In this document: positions 11,301-22,060 of the stretch, one piece after another
How the letters are laid out: each line of letters begins with the position of its first letter
Position numbering within the stretch: position 1 is the first letter of the stretch
DNA from: Hofstenia miamia
Taxonomy: Eukaryota; Xenacoelomorpha; Acoela
Reading direction: 5' to 3'
Length of the DNA: 64,000 nt
Assembly: GCA_004352715.1 (NCBI GenBank)
Contig: SCFE01000003.1
Location: 5,332,979-5,396,978, forward strand
Made by a program: the position numbers and the translations under genes
Notes under the pieces: model-generated
The model's database searches: none
Seen by the model: the letters and a program-made list of their open reading frames with translations, nothing else
Told to the model about the DNA's origin: nothing

Positions 11301-11675
11301 TTGAAAGAATGTCTTGTTTATAAATGATAACCATACACTTATAAATCTGCCAAATTTAACAAAAAATTTAAATGTTCAAATTTAGTCCAATTTTGAAATA
11401 GTACTTTTTAAATCGTGAAAAATTTCTTCTGCTCAATCATAACTTTTTTATATTATACTTAACTCCAAGGCGTCCAAATATGCATTAATAAACTATTTTG
11501 AAAATTCACTTAACATGTATATTATAATTTTTTACAAATTTAAAATTCAAGAAAGCTTTTCACAATTCTTTTTTTATATTAAAAGGATCTAGAAATCAAA
11601 TTAATGAAGTGAGTTCTATTTGCAAGCATCTGTTCATTGATAATTGATTACTAAGGTTGCCATTGATGCCGCCAA

Positions 11676-11793
11676 TGGCCCACCAAAAATCTTATAATGG
11701 TTTTGGATATGACGGGCCTGGGCTTGAATATTACCAATTGCAACGGCCGGGCCCAGGCTTGAAATCACGACCCGGTTACAACTCTGTATAGCA
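11676..11793. repeat. Dispersed repeat ending in GACCCGGTTACAACTCTG (hAT-like end)
   Basis: GC-rich patch with two related blocks (GACGGGCCTGGGCTTGAA and GGCCGGGCCCAGGCTTGAAA), ending ACCCGGTTACAACTCTG. The same end recurs near 25290-25305 and in diverged form near 50610-50627. The block around TTATAATGGTTTTGGATATG recurs inverted at 50315-50350. Read backwards, the end CAGAGTTGTAACCGGGT resembles hAT termini. No paired left end was found, so the class is tentative. Confidence 0.5.
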
Positions 11794-11799
11794 TAATAT

Positions 11800-13210
11800 C
11801 CTAATTATTGAACACATTGCTGCAAATGATTGAATTCATTTTACAGCGCTCATAAAAACAAGAGCTGCATACTAGATTGTGTTATTAACTACTGAAGAGT
11901 AAGTAATTTCATTTTTTATGAAATTTAATTTGATAAGGCAAAATTGTAAATCACTATAATTAGTATTTGTTCGCTAGATGGCACATCGATCGAGAAATGC
12001 CATTAATCGGCCTTTGCTGTACAATCAATGGTCTAAAAGAAACTGATAAATAATACTTTTTGAAAATTGAAGTAAAACTTTGATGCAATGCACATATTAT
12101 ATAGAATAATATAATCATTTTTTTGTAAAATTGTTGAATTTTAAGATTTTTATATTTTTTTACTTTGTTGGTTATGGTCGGCAAATAAATGTCCACTATT
12201 GGCTATTAATCCTATTAATGGACCATTGGAAATTTTTGGAAATTTTGCTTTTTGGGAAAAATTAGAAACAATAGCTTGTTGCAGCAAAACAGGGGGTTCA
12301 TTGGATTTTTGCAGTATTTGCTCGATTCATGCTTATGTTGAGGGTGACCTATAATATATGTCTCCATTGACGTCAGATGCAATTAACTATTGCAAAAGCA
12401 ATTTAAAACTCTAGGGAAGGCAAGTAGTTTGAATTCAGGGAATGATAAAAGTCATTAGGAGATAAACAAAAAGTAATATAGGAATAATTTTTGCACAATA
12501 GCAGCATTAATGTAGAATCGGGGGTTGGGGAAGGGTAAACTAATAATTTTTTAATCTGACTCGTTCAAAAGGGTACTCCATAGCTATAGAAACAAACAGT
12601 ATCAGCCTGCTCCAATTCCGATTCCACAAGATTAATGATCGGTATTTAAACATAACTAGCTTTCTTTAAGTTCCAAGAAAAGCTGTGTTAACCAATTCCA
12701 CATGGCATCACACTGAAGATCCATTACGAGCTAAGTGTTCCCTAATTGAAAACAAACGGTGTTGCTCTATGTGTCTCACTTTGTATTCGTACAGGTCAAC
12801 AGGCATGATTTAACCACAGTGTAAAATGTTATGTGCATTTGTACAAATCAAAAGGAAGGATCAAGTTTTATTAACTAACCATATACCTAAACGTAACCTA
12901 ATGCAGCCACAATTTGGGGTGAAGAAAGAAGTAGCTATTAGTCGCATCTAATTTCAACACGATTCCCCAATTGTTACCAGAGCCTATCTAATTATTATCA
13001 TAAAAGATAATGATAAATAAAACCAAAGTGCGAGAGAGAGAGAAAGTAACATTAACATTAATGAGCTACAGCTTTCCCTATGTTTATATACAAACTGATT
13101 TTCTATCTGCAATTTGTTTATACTTCTCCCTTGTTATCGAAGTTTTAATTAAGCTTAATATGAATAATATTGAAATGACAGAAATTACAAAATAAATTGA
13201 ATTAAACCTC
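11800..13210. other. Intronic DNA, no gene recognised
   Basis: AT-rich, with short ORFs that match no family I know. A GA-rich tract near 13030-13045 gives a lysine-rich shadow ORF that I do not believe is coding. Confidence 0.5.
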
Positions 13211-13275
13211 AAAATAAATCAAATAATTCACCTACAAAACACAAAATAAATCAAATAATTCACCTACAAAACAAA
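13211..13275. repeat. Short tandem duplication (about 32-bp unit, two copies)
   Basis: The unit ACAAAATAAATCAAATAATT plus CACCTACAAAAC occurs twice in direct tandem, followed by an A-rich run. Confidence 0.85.
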
Positions 13276-13325
13276 TAAAAAAAATATATATATTAAATGA
13301 TATATAGTAGGATAAAAATTATATT

Positions 13326-13395
13326 GGTGGTAACCAAGGAAACATTTGCTATTAGTTGCTATCAGTTTCTCTGGTTACCTTAACCAGTAATTATT
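13326..13395. repeat. Imperfect hairpin
   Basis: GGTAACCAAGGAAAC pairs with GTTTCTCTGGTTACC across about 30 bp, with two mismatches. No target duplication or coding content. Confidence 0.55.
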
Positions 13396-13449
13396 TATAT
13401 TTTAATATCAAGCAATGCTAATATTAAATTGATAGAAAAATATCTTGTA

Positions 13450-13750
13450 AATTCTACTCCATGAAGAAGGCTACAATAAAAATATCATTGCAAAACGATT
13501 TTATAAATCATGTTCATCTGTGAGTCAACTTATTGCAAATGTTTAGTCAAAAGGACGAATAGGATCTGCACATAAGCCAACCAAGAGCGATGAAAACCTG
13601 AAAAAATGCCTGACCAACAAAGATAGATCCCTTCATCACGTCTTCCAAAACCAAATCACACCTTCCACATTTTGTTAAGATGTCCCCTCGCACTGTCAGA
13701 AGACGATTACAACTACCTGCAAGTTCTATTTCAAAAAGTCACTAATGCCA
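13450..13750 (+). pseudogene. Tc1-like transposase N-terminal fragment
   Basis: In one + frame: IIAKRF, SVSQLIANV, a stop, SKGRIGSAHKPTKSDENLKK and LTNKDRS. In another frame: KMSPRTVRRRLQLPASS. This is the bipartite helix-turn-helix region of Tc1 transposases, with the GRP-like linker (here GRIGSAHKP) and the 'vS..TVRRRL' recognition helix. The frame changes at least twice. The catalytic domain would continue to the right, where a 1000-N gap begins after a (TA)n tract. Confidence 0.65.
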
Positions 13751-13791
13751 TGGGCGGCTTTTAAATTTTGATATATATATATATATATATA

Positions 13792-14791
13792 NNNNNNNNN
13801 NNNNNNNNNNNNNNNNNNNNNNNNNNNNNNNNNNNNNNNNNNNNNNNNNNNNNNNNNNNNNNNNNNNNNNNNNNNNNNNNNNNNNNNNNNNNNNNNNNNN
13901 NNNNNNNNNNNNNNNNNNNNNNNNNNNNNNNNNNNNNNNNNNNNNNNNNNNNNNNNNNNNNNNNNNNNNNNNNNNNNNNNNNNNNNNNNNNNNNNNNNNN
14001 NNNNNNNNNNNNNNNNNNNNNNNNNNNNNNNNNNNNNNNNNNNNNNNNNNNNNNNNNNNNNNNNNNNNNNNNNNNNNNNNNNNNNNNNNNNNNNNNNNNN
14101 NNNNNNNNNNNNNNNNNNNNNNNNNNNNNNNNNNNNNNNNNNNNNNNNNNNNNNNNNNNNNNNNNNNNNNNNNNNNNNNNNNNNNNNNNNNNNNNNNNNN
14201 NNNNNNNNNNNNNNNNNNNNNNNNNNNNNNNNNNNNNNNNNNNNNNNNNNNNNNNNNNNNNNNNNNNNNNNNNNNNNNNNNNNNNNNNNNNNNNNNNNNN
14301 NNNNNNNNNNNNNNNNNNNNNNNNNNNNNNNNNNNNNNNNNNNNNNNNNNNNNNNNNNNNNNNNNNNNNNNNNNNNNNNNNNNNNNNNNNNNNNNNNNNN
14401 NNNNNNNNNNNNNNNNNNNNNNNNNNNNNNNNNNNNNNNNNNNNNNNNNNNNNNNNNNNNNNNNNNNNNNNNNNNNNNNNNNNNNNNNNNNNNNNNNNNN
14501 NNNNNNNNNNNNNNNNNNNNNNNNNNNNNNNNNNNNNNNNNNNNNNNNNNNNNNNNNNNNNNNNNNNNNNNNNNNNNNNNNNNNNNNNNNNNNNNNNNNN
14601 NNNNNNNNNNNNNNNNNNNNNNNNNNNNNNNNNNNNNNNNNNNNNNNNNNNNNNNNNNNNNNNNNNNNNNNNNNNNNNNNNNNNNNNNNNNNNNNNNNNN
14701 NNNNNNNNNNNNNNNNNNNNNNNNNNNNNNNNNNNNNNNNNNNNNNNNNNNNNNNNNNNNNNNNNNNNNNNNNNNNNNNNNNNNNNNNNNN
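13792..14791. other. Assembly gap, exactly 1000 N
   Basis: 1000 unknown bases, a placeholder length, preceded by (TA)n at 13772-13791. Any open frame through it is an artefact. Confidence 0.98.
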
Positions 14792-14910
14792 GCTAGTGGT
14801 TGGTCAAGAATTAAATTGACATTTTTCTACCACAATTTGAAAATTTTACATGTGTAATTTTGAAACAACATTTCTATTATTCTCTGTATATAAATCAATG
14901 CATTACAACA

Positions 14911-16208
14911 ACAAAGTAACGCAAAATTCTGGTTAGTCAATAATCACAAACTGACTAATTTAAAGTAACGCAAAATTCTGTGCATAGACACGATTATTTA
15001 TATTTTCCATAAACATAAATCAATAAATAATAACAATTAACAACATATCATTAAGAGAGCTGTTCAAATTGTCCGCCATCTTGTTCAACGCATAGCCTCA
15101 TTCTGTTGCGTACTGAGCGGCAAACTTTTTCACAAAGTTCAACTTCAATTGAGTTAATTTCCTCAGTTATGGCATTCCTCAGCTGATGAATTGTTCGAGG
15201 TTGGTGAGAATACACTTTATCTTTGAGTAGACCCCAAAGGAAAAAGTCAATCCATCGTGGAGGTGTTGTAATTTAGAAGCTCCCGCACGATTAACGCATA
15301 ATGCGCGGCGCACCATCCTGTTGAAACATAATATCATCCGGATAATCCATTAACCTGGGCAGCAGATATTCCCGTAACATCTGCAGGTAAGACACACCGG
15401 TAACAGTCCCGTCAAAAAAATATGGACCAATTATGCCTCTTGATGATATTGCGCACCATACGGTTGGTCCTGGTAAATTAAGATCCTTTTCAATTACATG
15501 GTGTTGATTGTTTAAATTCCAATACACACAATTGTGCCTATTAATATGGCCGTTGAGTTTAAAAGTTGCCTCGTCAGACCAAATGATTCTATAGACTGTT
15601 GTAGGATCATTAACAAACATTTCCTCGAACATTGTACAAGCCTCTACTCGCCGATCTGGGTCATCTTCGTTTAAAGCATGACAAAGACGAGGAATGTAAG
15701 GCTTATAGCCAAGCTTTGAGAGAGCTTTCAGCACTGTAGTGTGGGACACATTGTACAAATTATTACCACGTAATTGTGCCGCAATACGGCGACTGGAGGT
15801 AGGCGTGTTTTGATTAATTTCATTAAGCACTGCATCTTGAAAATCCTTTTTTTGAACAAATTTGGACGACCAAATCGATCTGCGTCCTTCACCGAACCAG
15901 TTTCCTCAAGCTTTTTAATAAGTCGTATTACAGTAGAAGGTTTAGGTGAATGTTGACCAACCAGTCTGGCAGCTTCAGATGCATTCTTATTTGATGCATA
16001 ATGATGTTTGACAATGTCAATTCGTTCTCTTAAATTAAACCGCGCAGCCATGAAACAGTGAATTAACTGAGTCAGCATTATTGCTTCGTCGTATGCAGTG
16101 CGAATGTTCTAAAAATATATTTTTAAGTGATAAGTGTTGATCGTATAAATTGTCGATTTATGTATACATATCAATGCACAGAATTTTGTGTTACTTTACG
16201 GCCAACAA
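14911..16208 (-). mobile_element. Mariner-like element copy C, most complete of three
   Basis: The left end carries AAAGTAACGCAAAATTCTGG and the right end, reverse-complemented, carries GCCGTAAAGTAACACAAAAT, so both terminal repeats are largely present. A second copy of the terminal motif appears at about 14964-14980, a local duplication. The transposase lies between (15051-16051). The element is about 1.3 kb, the normal size for the group. The right flank is repeated beyond the gap at 16284-16327. Confidence 0.85.
15051..16051 (-). pseudogene. Mariner-like DDE transposase pseudogene (DUF4817-type N-terminus)
   Basis: Starts MAARFNLRERIDIVKHHYAS at 16051, a DUF4817-like helix-turn-helix with ASEAARLVGQHSPKPS, then ETGSVKDADRFGRP as the linker. 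A one-base shift in an A/T run near 15850 moves the frame. The second frame gives DFQDAVLNEINQ, the second helix-turn-helix, then IIWSDEATF with catalytic Asp 1 and FQQDGAP with catalytic Asp 2 near 15310. The segment that should hold Asp 3 (SPDLTP, seen in copy A) is deleted. The C-terminal tail (RTIHQLRNAITEEINSIE to FEQLS) follows in a third frame and ends at a TAA at 15051-15053. Total length matches the usual 330-350 codons. It is inactive through one frameshift and loss of a catalytic residue. Confidence 0.88.
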
Positions 16209-16235
16209 TTTATATATACAAAAATATAAAAACAA

Positions 16236-16283
16236 AAGCCAAGGTTTACGGCAGTGAGGACAGCCACAGGAGATAAAGTAGGC
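16236..16283 (-). mobile_element. LINE 3' end fragment
   Basis: The sequence around CAAGGTTTACGGCAGTGAGG and AGATAAAGTAGGC matches the 3' UTR of the LINE at 40965-41010 in the same orientation. The body would lie in the adjacent 44-N gap or have been lost. Confidence 0.6.
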
Positions 16284-16327
16284 NNNNNNNNNNNNNNNNN
16301 NNNNNNNNNNNNNNNNNNNNNNNNNNN
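16284..16327. other. Assembly gap of 44 N inside a local duplication
   Basis: The roughly 95 bp left of the gap (16120-16215) reappear right after it (16328-16420), followed by (TA)n to 16438. The join therefore probably places two copies of one locus in series. Confidence 0.85.
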
Positions 16328-16405
16328 ATAAGTATTGATCGTATAAATTGTCGATTTATGTATACATATCAATGCACAGAATTTTGTGTTACTTTACGGC
16401 CAACA

Positions 16406-16438
<33 letters not shown>

Positions 16439-16443
<5 letters not shown>

Positions 16444-18253
16444 TGTATATTTAGTGACAATTTAAAAAAAATATGTGATAGTAAAAAAAGTTGACCACAT
16501 ATAGCTGCTTACAGCTTGACTTTTCTACCTTGTCTCTGCGCGCAGTCTTCAAATTCCTATGCTCCCAATTGGCATATCTTTCCCCAGCAAAAATGACATG
16601 ATAAATTGAGAAAGTTCATTTAAATAACTCTTCCCATTTATCTTCATTAACAATTTTCCGATTTTAATGTAATCGGAATGCCAGCGAGACTTAGTTTACA
16701 AAACTGCGAATTTATGTATATTTTCCTTAAATTAATTGGATTTTGAACTTAGTGAATACAATATGTTATGCACAATACTATGAATGATAATTGTCTTAGG
16801 TTAAGTTTTGGGTAGTGAGCGGGTCAGATTTATATGACTTTGTCATCCATCGTAATGACATTTTGAAGACAAAACTCTTGTCTATGTGCGATTGTGGGAA
16901 CACCTTCAAAGGCGATTATAAATTTCTTTAATAGAGTACATAGAGCCTAATTCATGTAGACAAATACTTTTGAAACATTCAAACACTAGTTTGTTGACAC
17001 TATCTGGGGTTTTCCATGGAAACTGTTAAACAACTAGTAGCAAACCAATTAGTCACAGGCATAAATGGTCTTACATTGGTTCTAAATCTAAAAAAAACTA
17101 ATTTTTAAATATTTATCAGTTTTAAGCATTACAGATCAAAATGATATATAAAGTGCATTCTAATTTATTGCAATATTCAATTAATAGCAGTATGTTAATA
17201 TCACAATGTAGTATGTTATTATAAAGGTGACTTGAATAAACTAATTCCTTAGATTCAGCACTTACCATTTTCAGAACATAGGTTAAGGTGCTGATAGCTC
17301 ATTTTCGGACCATAAGGTGCACAAGATTATAACCCGTAGTATCTATTTAGTCTGTATGCCTTTAGCAGAGATCACATCTCCAATAATAAACCATGCTTCT
17401 TGGTTTGTTGCAATAAAATTAACAAGGACCACCAACTTTATCAATGGAGCTTAGATCCGGCGAGGCGATTTGTTATGCCAACAATACAATGGAGTTACCT
17501 TGGTGACACACTGACAAGTGTGTCCAATCCCATATTTAAATGTCAGGCCTAATCCAAAAATAATGGCAAACGGCCCAAGTCCATCTCTGCCCAGACCAAT
17601 ATGAGAAATAAATTGAGAAAATTAGTTACCAATAAATTACCAATCAAAAATGTTGCGATCTCCATTGTCTGTAGGTCTAAAGGTTCGATAGCTTTAATGA
17701 AATCAATCATTTTGATGTTATTCTTATGCCAGCCAGCATGAGAAGGATTTCATTTTTTCTGTGAAGATGTTTTTTGAAGCTTTCAAGCAACACCTCTGAG
17801 AATTGGCATTTTGATTTTGTATCTTTAATAATTGTGGAAAATATCTTCATCTCATACAATTGTATTTTGAAAATATTTGAGCATTTTGAATATGCTTCAA
17901 AGCTAAGATTAATTGATCTAGAAATAAGCATTCCTAAAATTATTTCTTAACATTATTTTCTTAAAATTTTTGCTTCAAAGCTATTATTCGTGAAATTTTC
18001 AAAATGCCAACAAATGTTTATTATTCTTTGTACTGCAAGATGTTTTTTTCTGACTAAATCACCTTATACAATAGCGAACAGTGAAGTGTCTCATCTACAG
18101 AGTAGTAAAAAAGTCAGATAACACTGTTGACTTTTTCCTAACCATCGCCAGGGAGTAATGCAAAGGTCGTTGTTTAAGAAAAAAAGAAAGAATATGAATA
18201 TCAACTGATATATTATAATGTATTTTATCACTTTTTTCTTAAAAATGTTATTT
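16439..18253. other. Intronic DNA, no gene recognised
   Basis: AT-rich. Contains a stem ACTAGTTTGTT/AACAACTAGT near 16985-17037 and a hairpin AAAAAGTCA/TGACTTTTT at 18107-18136. A CGCCGGATCTAAG-like stretch near 17455 recalls the SPDL motif of transposases on the - strand, but the surrounding frame does not support it. Confidence 0.5.
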
Positions 18254-19049
18254 GTGGTTGGTATTAGTCAACCAGTCGACAGATTGATGAGTGGGTGTAG
18301 CCATATGCGGGTCCTGACCTTAACCCCTAGAAGTATGCCAGTAAGGCCTGAAAAACCTCTGGCGACCCCTGGCATGCAGAGTGCTCAACTGTGTTGAGTC
18401 TGATCAGCAGATTGAAGCGGAAGGCTGAACTTCAGTTGAGAGGGTTGTGCCTCTCCCGCTTTTGCCAACAAAGGCTACTAACGTTGATAACTAAAAGAGC
18501 ATCTGTTGGCGGCTATAGTGATCCAGAAATTATATTGGAGAGTGGGTATTTCTACTTAAATGCCAAGCAGAGTCCGTTTAAAAGGTATGTCGGATCATAA
18601 TTACCTGTGGCACAGCAAAGCTGCCTTACCGGAAAGGCAAAGCAAGTGTTGGGCTTGGCCTATCTCACAGGCCAGAAACAAAGAGTTATCCCTGCATGAC
18701 TGCCCCGTGAGACGCACTCACGGTCCAGCAACAGTTGCAGTTTCGTTAGCAGCATTACCACTTCGTCGCTGTCTGTCTACCCGAAGAACTGAAAAACAGA
18801 AAGGTTTCTCGACCGTCACCGCTCCAACATGCACAAAGTACACATGGTGGTATCTTCTTCCACCCTGGTGTTTTACGTCCACTGTAGGTGCGGAACTCCG
18901 TACAGCGCTCGTCGAGTGTTAGCTCAGCGCCATCCTTCTGGATCGGCTATCGACTTTCATAATGAGTGCTTGGCTTCTCCGGGAAGTACGAGGAGGTACT
19001 CTCTGGGACGGTTTAGGCGCACTGCCCTTTCGGTTTCAAAGTGTTACCT
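18254..19049 (+). repeat. Hairpin-rich 790-bp repeat, unit A (unknown class)
   Basis: A GC-richer block of 796 bp from GTGGTTGGTATTAG to CAAAGTGTTACCT, followed head-to-tail by a partial second unit. It aligns along its whole length with unit B (19554-20332) with many substitutions and small indels. No shared long ORF exists, so it is probably not coding. It carries short perfect stems: CCGTGAG/CTCACGG (18705-18723, loop ACGCA), TGGCCT/AGGCCA (18656-18674), GCCTT/AAGGC (18623-18638), TGAAG/CTTCA (18413-18434) and CTCAAC/GTTGAG near 18383-18397. I do not recognise the family. Candidates are a satellite, a non-autonomous retroelement or a structured-RNA-derived repeat. Confidence 0.75.
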
Positions 19050-19194
19050 GTGGTCGGGGTTACTCTACCAGTCAACGGACTGAAGAGTGGGTGGCAACAG
19101 ATTAAATCTGCCAACTCCCCTAGAAGTGTGCTAGCCGGTTTAATCATGCTTGTCCTCTGGCGACCCCTGGCACGCAGAGTGCTGATTTGTGTTG
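19050..19194 (+). repeat. Partial second unit of the 790-bp repeat
   Basis: Starts immediately after unit A with GTGGTCGGGGTTACTCTACC and runs 145 bp until the single N at 19195. It is nearly identical to 19554-19694, closer to unit B than to unit A. It shows that the repeat exists in head-to-tail tandem. Confidence 0.8.
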
Positions 19195-19195
19195 N
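19195..19195. other. Single-N contig join inside the repeat
   Basis: The N follows GTGCTGATTTGTGTTG. The same phrase recurs in unit B at 19680-19694, followed by the expected continuation. The 359 bp between the N and unit B are ordinary AT-rich DNA. The real arrangement of repeat units here is uncertain. Confidence 0.6.
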
Positions 19196-19553
19196 TAAAA
19201 ATTTACTTCTTTCATGCAAACTGTGTATGACTATGCGTTTTGTAAAATCAATCAATTTAATAATTTTGCATAAATGTATTTTTTATGAAATGTGTTATTC
19301 TTTTTGTAATTAAAAATGTTTTGCGAGTTTCATGACATCTAATTGATTAGTTTTTGAAATGGCTTTATGTATTCATTTGCGATTATCAAAATTTTCTCAT
19401 TGACTGAAGAGAAATGCGATTCAAATCTTTGTTAAACATTGATTGTATTCAGCGTATTGAAATATTTATTTTTATAAATAAAATCTGTATATATATCTGT
19501 ATAAAGTAAAATCTGAATTTACAATAAAAACTACTCGTATTTTTGTGTATTTT

Positions 19554-20332
19554 GTCGGGGTTACTCTACGAGTCAACGGACTGAAGAGTGGGTGGCAACA
19601 GATTAAATCTGGCAACTCCCCTAGAAGTGTGCTAGCCGGTTTAATCATGCTTGTCCTCTGGCGACCCCTGGCAAGCAGAGTGCTGATCTGTGTTGAGTCT
19701 GATCAGCAGAGAGTGAAGCCGAAGGCCGAGCTTCATGAGAGGGTTGCGCCTCTACAGCTTTCGCCAACCAAGGCTACTAACTGAGGTAACTCGTGAGCAC
19801 CTACCGTCTGCCTGTTATAGAGATCCTGATTATTTTGGAGATTTGATACACTTGTAGTGCAAAGCACCAAGTGACGTCCTTCTCCGTATCTTAGAATGTC
19901 GGATCATAACTAAAACCCATGACAAAGCAAAGCTCCCTTATAGGTAAGGCCCAGCAAATGCTGGCCTAGGCCTATCTAGAGGCCAGAGACAGAGGAAAAT
20001 CCTCTGTATTACTGCCCTCGTAGACGCACTCTACGGCTCTGGGTTTAGACGTCGCCGTCTGTTCCACAGAACAGACAGTCTCACATCATCATCACCGCCC
20101 CCACATGTGCAAAGCACACATGGTTGCACCTTCTTATACCCTATTGTTTAACGTCCACTTAAGGTTCGGGACTCCGCAAAGCGACGCGCCCATCAAGTAT
20201 TGGCTCAGCGTCTCCGCTTCTCCAGGAACCACCACGAGGAGGTTACTCTCTAGGACGATTCAGGCACAGCCCTTTCGGTTCCCAGCCCTTTCGGTTTAGG
20301 CGCACTGCCCTTTCGTTTTCAAAGTGTTACCT
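19554..20332 (+). repeat. Hairpin-rich 790-bp repeat, unit B
   Basis: Full 779-bp unit ending CAAAGTGTTACCT. Perfect stem-loops visible: GCTGATC/GATCAGC (19682-19707), TGAAGC/GCTTCA (19714-19735), CCAGCA/TGCTGG (19951-19964), ACAGAGGA/TCCTCTGT with loop AAA (19989-20007), CGTAG/CTACG (20019-20035), GTCTGTTC/GAACAGAC with loop CACA (20057-20076) and TGTGC/GCACA (20106-20118). A small internal duplication of CAGCCCTTTCGGTT lies near 20265-20297. No protein family is recognised in any frame. Confidence 0.75.
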
Positions 20333-22060
20333 AACTTTTCTACCACCCTATATGCAACTATTTGCAACGATTTAAATTACACAAATGTGCAAATTTAGAA
20401 TGCATTAGAAACATGGCTCATAATTAAATTAAAATTGCAAAAAATCCATTTTCTAATGTCAGTTGTAATCTCTAATTGAAAAGTGGATTTAATTATCCCC
20501 CACCCCCACTCATACTCAGAATGATAAAATTTTCAAATATTTATTAAGAATTATTTTAGAACTGAGCTAGTTGATATGGTAATTTGCAAAGCTCATGAAT
20601 TTTAATAAACTCAAGTGTTGTTAAGTATTTTTGAAGTATGCAGAAGTCATTAAATAAAACTGTATTATGAGGCTGGATAGAAAGAAGTACTTAAAAAGCA
20701 ATTAATATATTTCAACAATATTTAAATGTGTTTTTTAAACATAGCTTTTCTATTTTAATTTCATTGTATATTTATTTCTTATTTTAGAAACGTATATGCT
20801 AAAAAATATATTACTTAGACCTAGTTGATTGGTAATATTATCTTTAGAGTGATGCATTTAGAACAGGGCATGAAGATATGTCTCCGATTTAGTTTTTCAA
20901 AATTGATGTTTTGGTTAGAAAATAGAATATTTATACAAAATATAAAATCTAAAAAATGTGTAAAATGCATTGTAAAGAACTTTATTTAACGTTTTTACAA
21001 ATTATGTAGGAGTCCGCCACGTAATTGATCGTTCAATTTGATAACAACCCCGCATAGTCCCCTAGAATTCTTTTGCAGTTTAAGGAAAGCTTAATGATTT
21101 TGCTAACCTTAATATTTGCCAAAATTTTGTGTTAACTTTTGAAATTAACTTTATGAAATACTACTACTAACGGAATTATTTAAGTTTGAAAAATTCCCAG
21201 CAAATAATTTTTTAAAATGTTACAAACACAGACACTTTTTTTAAATATGAATTATAGTTCTCAAAATATTGAAGCCATGTCATTTTGGTAATATTCTAAA
21301 CTGAGGATCGTGCTAAAGATGTATATGAAAATATAAAAATGTATGAGAATTTTTGGTTAAGAAGTCGTAAATTCATGCTCCTCTATATGAGCTCACAAAT
21401 TGCTAAACATAAAAGTCAATCATCAAACATAGGACAGAAGTGCAACCGGTAACTCATGTGAGCCCGATATTACTTGACCGGTGACCCGTTTTTAAAAATA
21501 TTGCTTGAAAGTTTTTCTAAGCCGCATGCTTGCATATGCACTGAGGTCGGAACTTCGTAAGAGTGGCGGGTTTAAGGGGCAGGGAAGTGACCCCCTTGAG
21601 ATCAACAGCGAACATTTAAGAAAAATGTTCTATTTTCCTCAATATTTAAAATAGTTCATGGTAATTCAAGATCTTATCAATCGATTTGCTGCTAAAAACA
21701 GACGACTGCATTTTGTGTATGGTTATTTTTGTTCAAAAAAATTTTTTTCCATTTTTTCCGTAAAATGGGTGTCAGCACCCCGCCTTTTTTAAAAATTATA
21801 ATATGGGACTCAGCAAAGGTCTAAAATGTAGAATTTGTTTTGGATGCCGCGATTATCATAATAAAAAAAATTATTTTCGAAAATGAAGTACTTCAATTTA
21901 TCAATTTGATATCTGATGTAATCGCGGGAATTACGTTGAAGTTTGCTCATCCGTTGCCTAAAAACGCTATAAACCACAGCGTAAACCCATACAATTATTC
22001 ACTCTTGCACTGAGCAGTTGTTTCCTGTCGTTTGTAAACTGTTCGTGTGCTCCTCTCGTA
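20333..22060. other. Intronic DNA, no gene recognised
   Basis: AT-rich. A GC-richer patch at about 21435-21600 contains AACCGGTAACTC and GACCGGTGACCCG, which look like degraded transposon ends, but I could not pair them. Confidence 0.45.

Noticed and set aside
13768-14796. 342-codon open frame
   Set aside because: It consists of unknown residues across the 1000-N gap; the same holds for the long frames at 26961-27485, 58922-59998, 61620-62273 and 63492-63713.
17400-17700. SPDL-like motif on the - strand near 17455 as a Tc1 remnant
   Set aside because: Neither the preceding QQD region nor the following tail can be read in any frame.
18389-18440. Hammerhead ribozyme in the hairpin-rich repeat
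   Set aside because: CTGATCAG resembles the CTGATGA core but the required G and the GAAA segment are not in place.
18560-18922. 120-codon + frame in the 790-bp repeat
   Set aside because: The frame is not kept in unit B, and the differences between units include many non-triplet indels, so it is unlikely to be coding.
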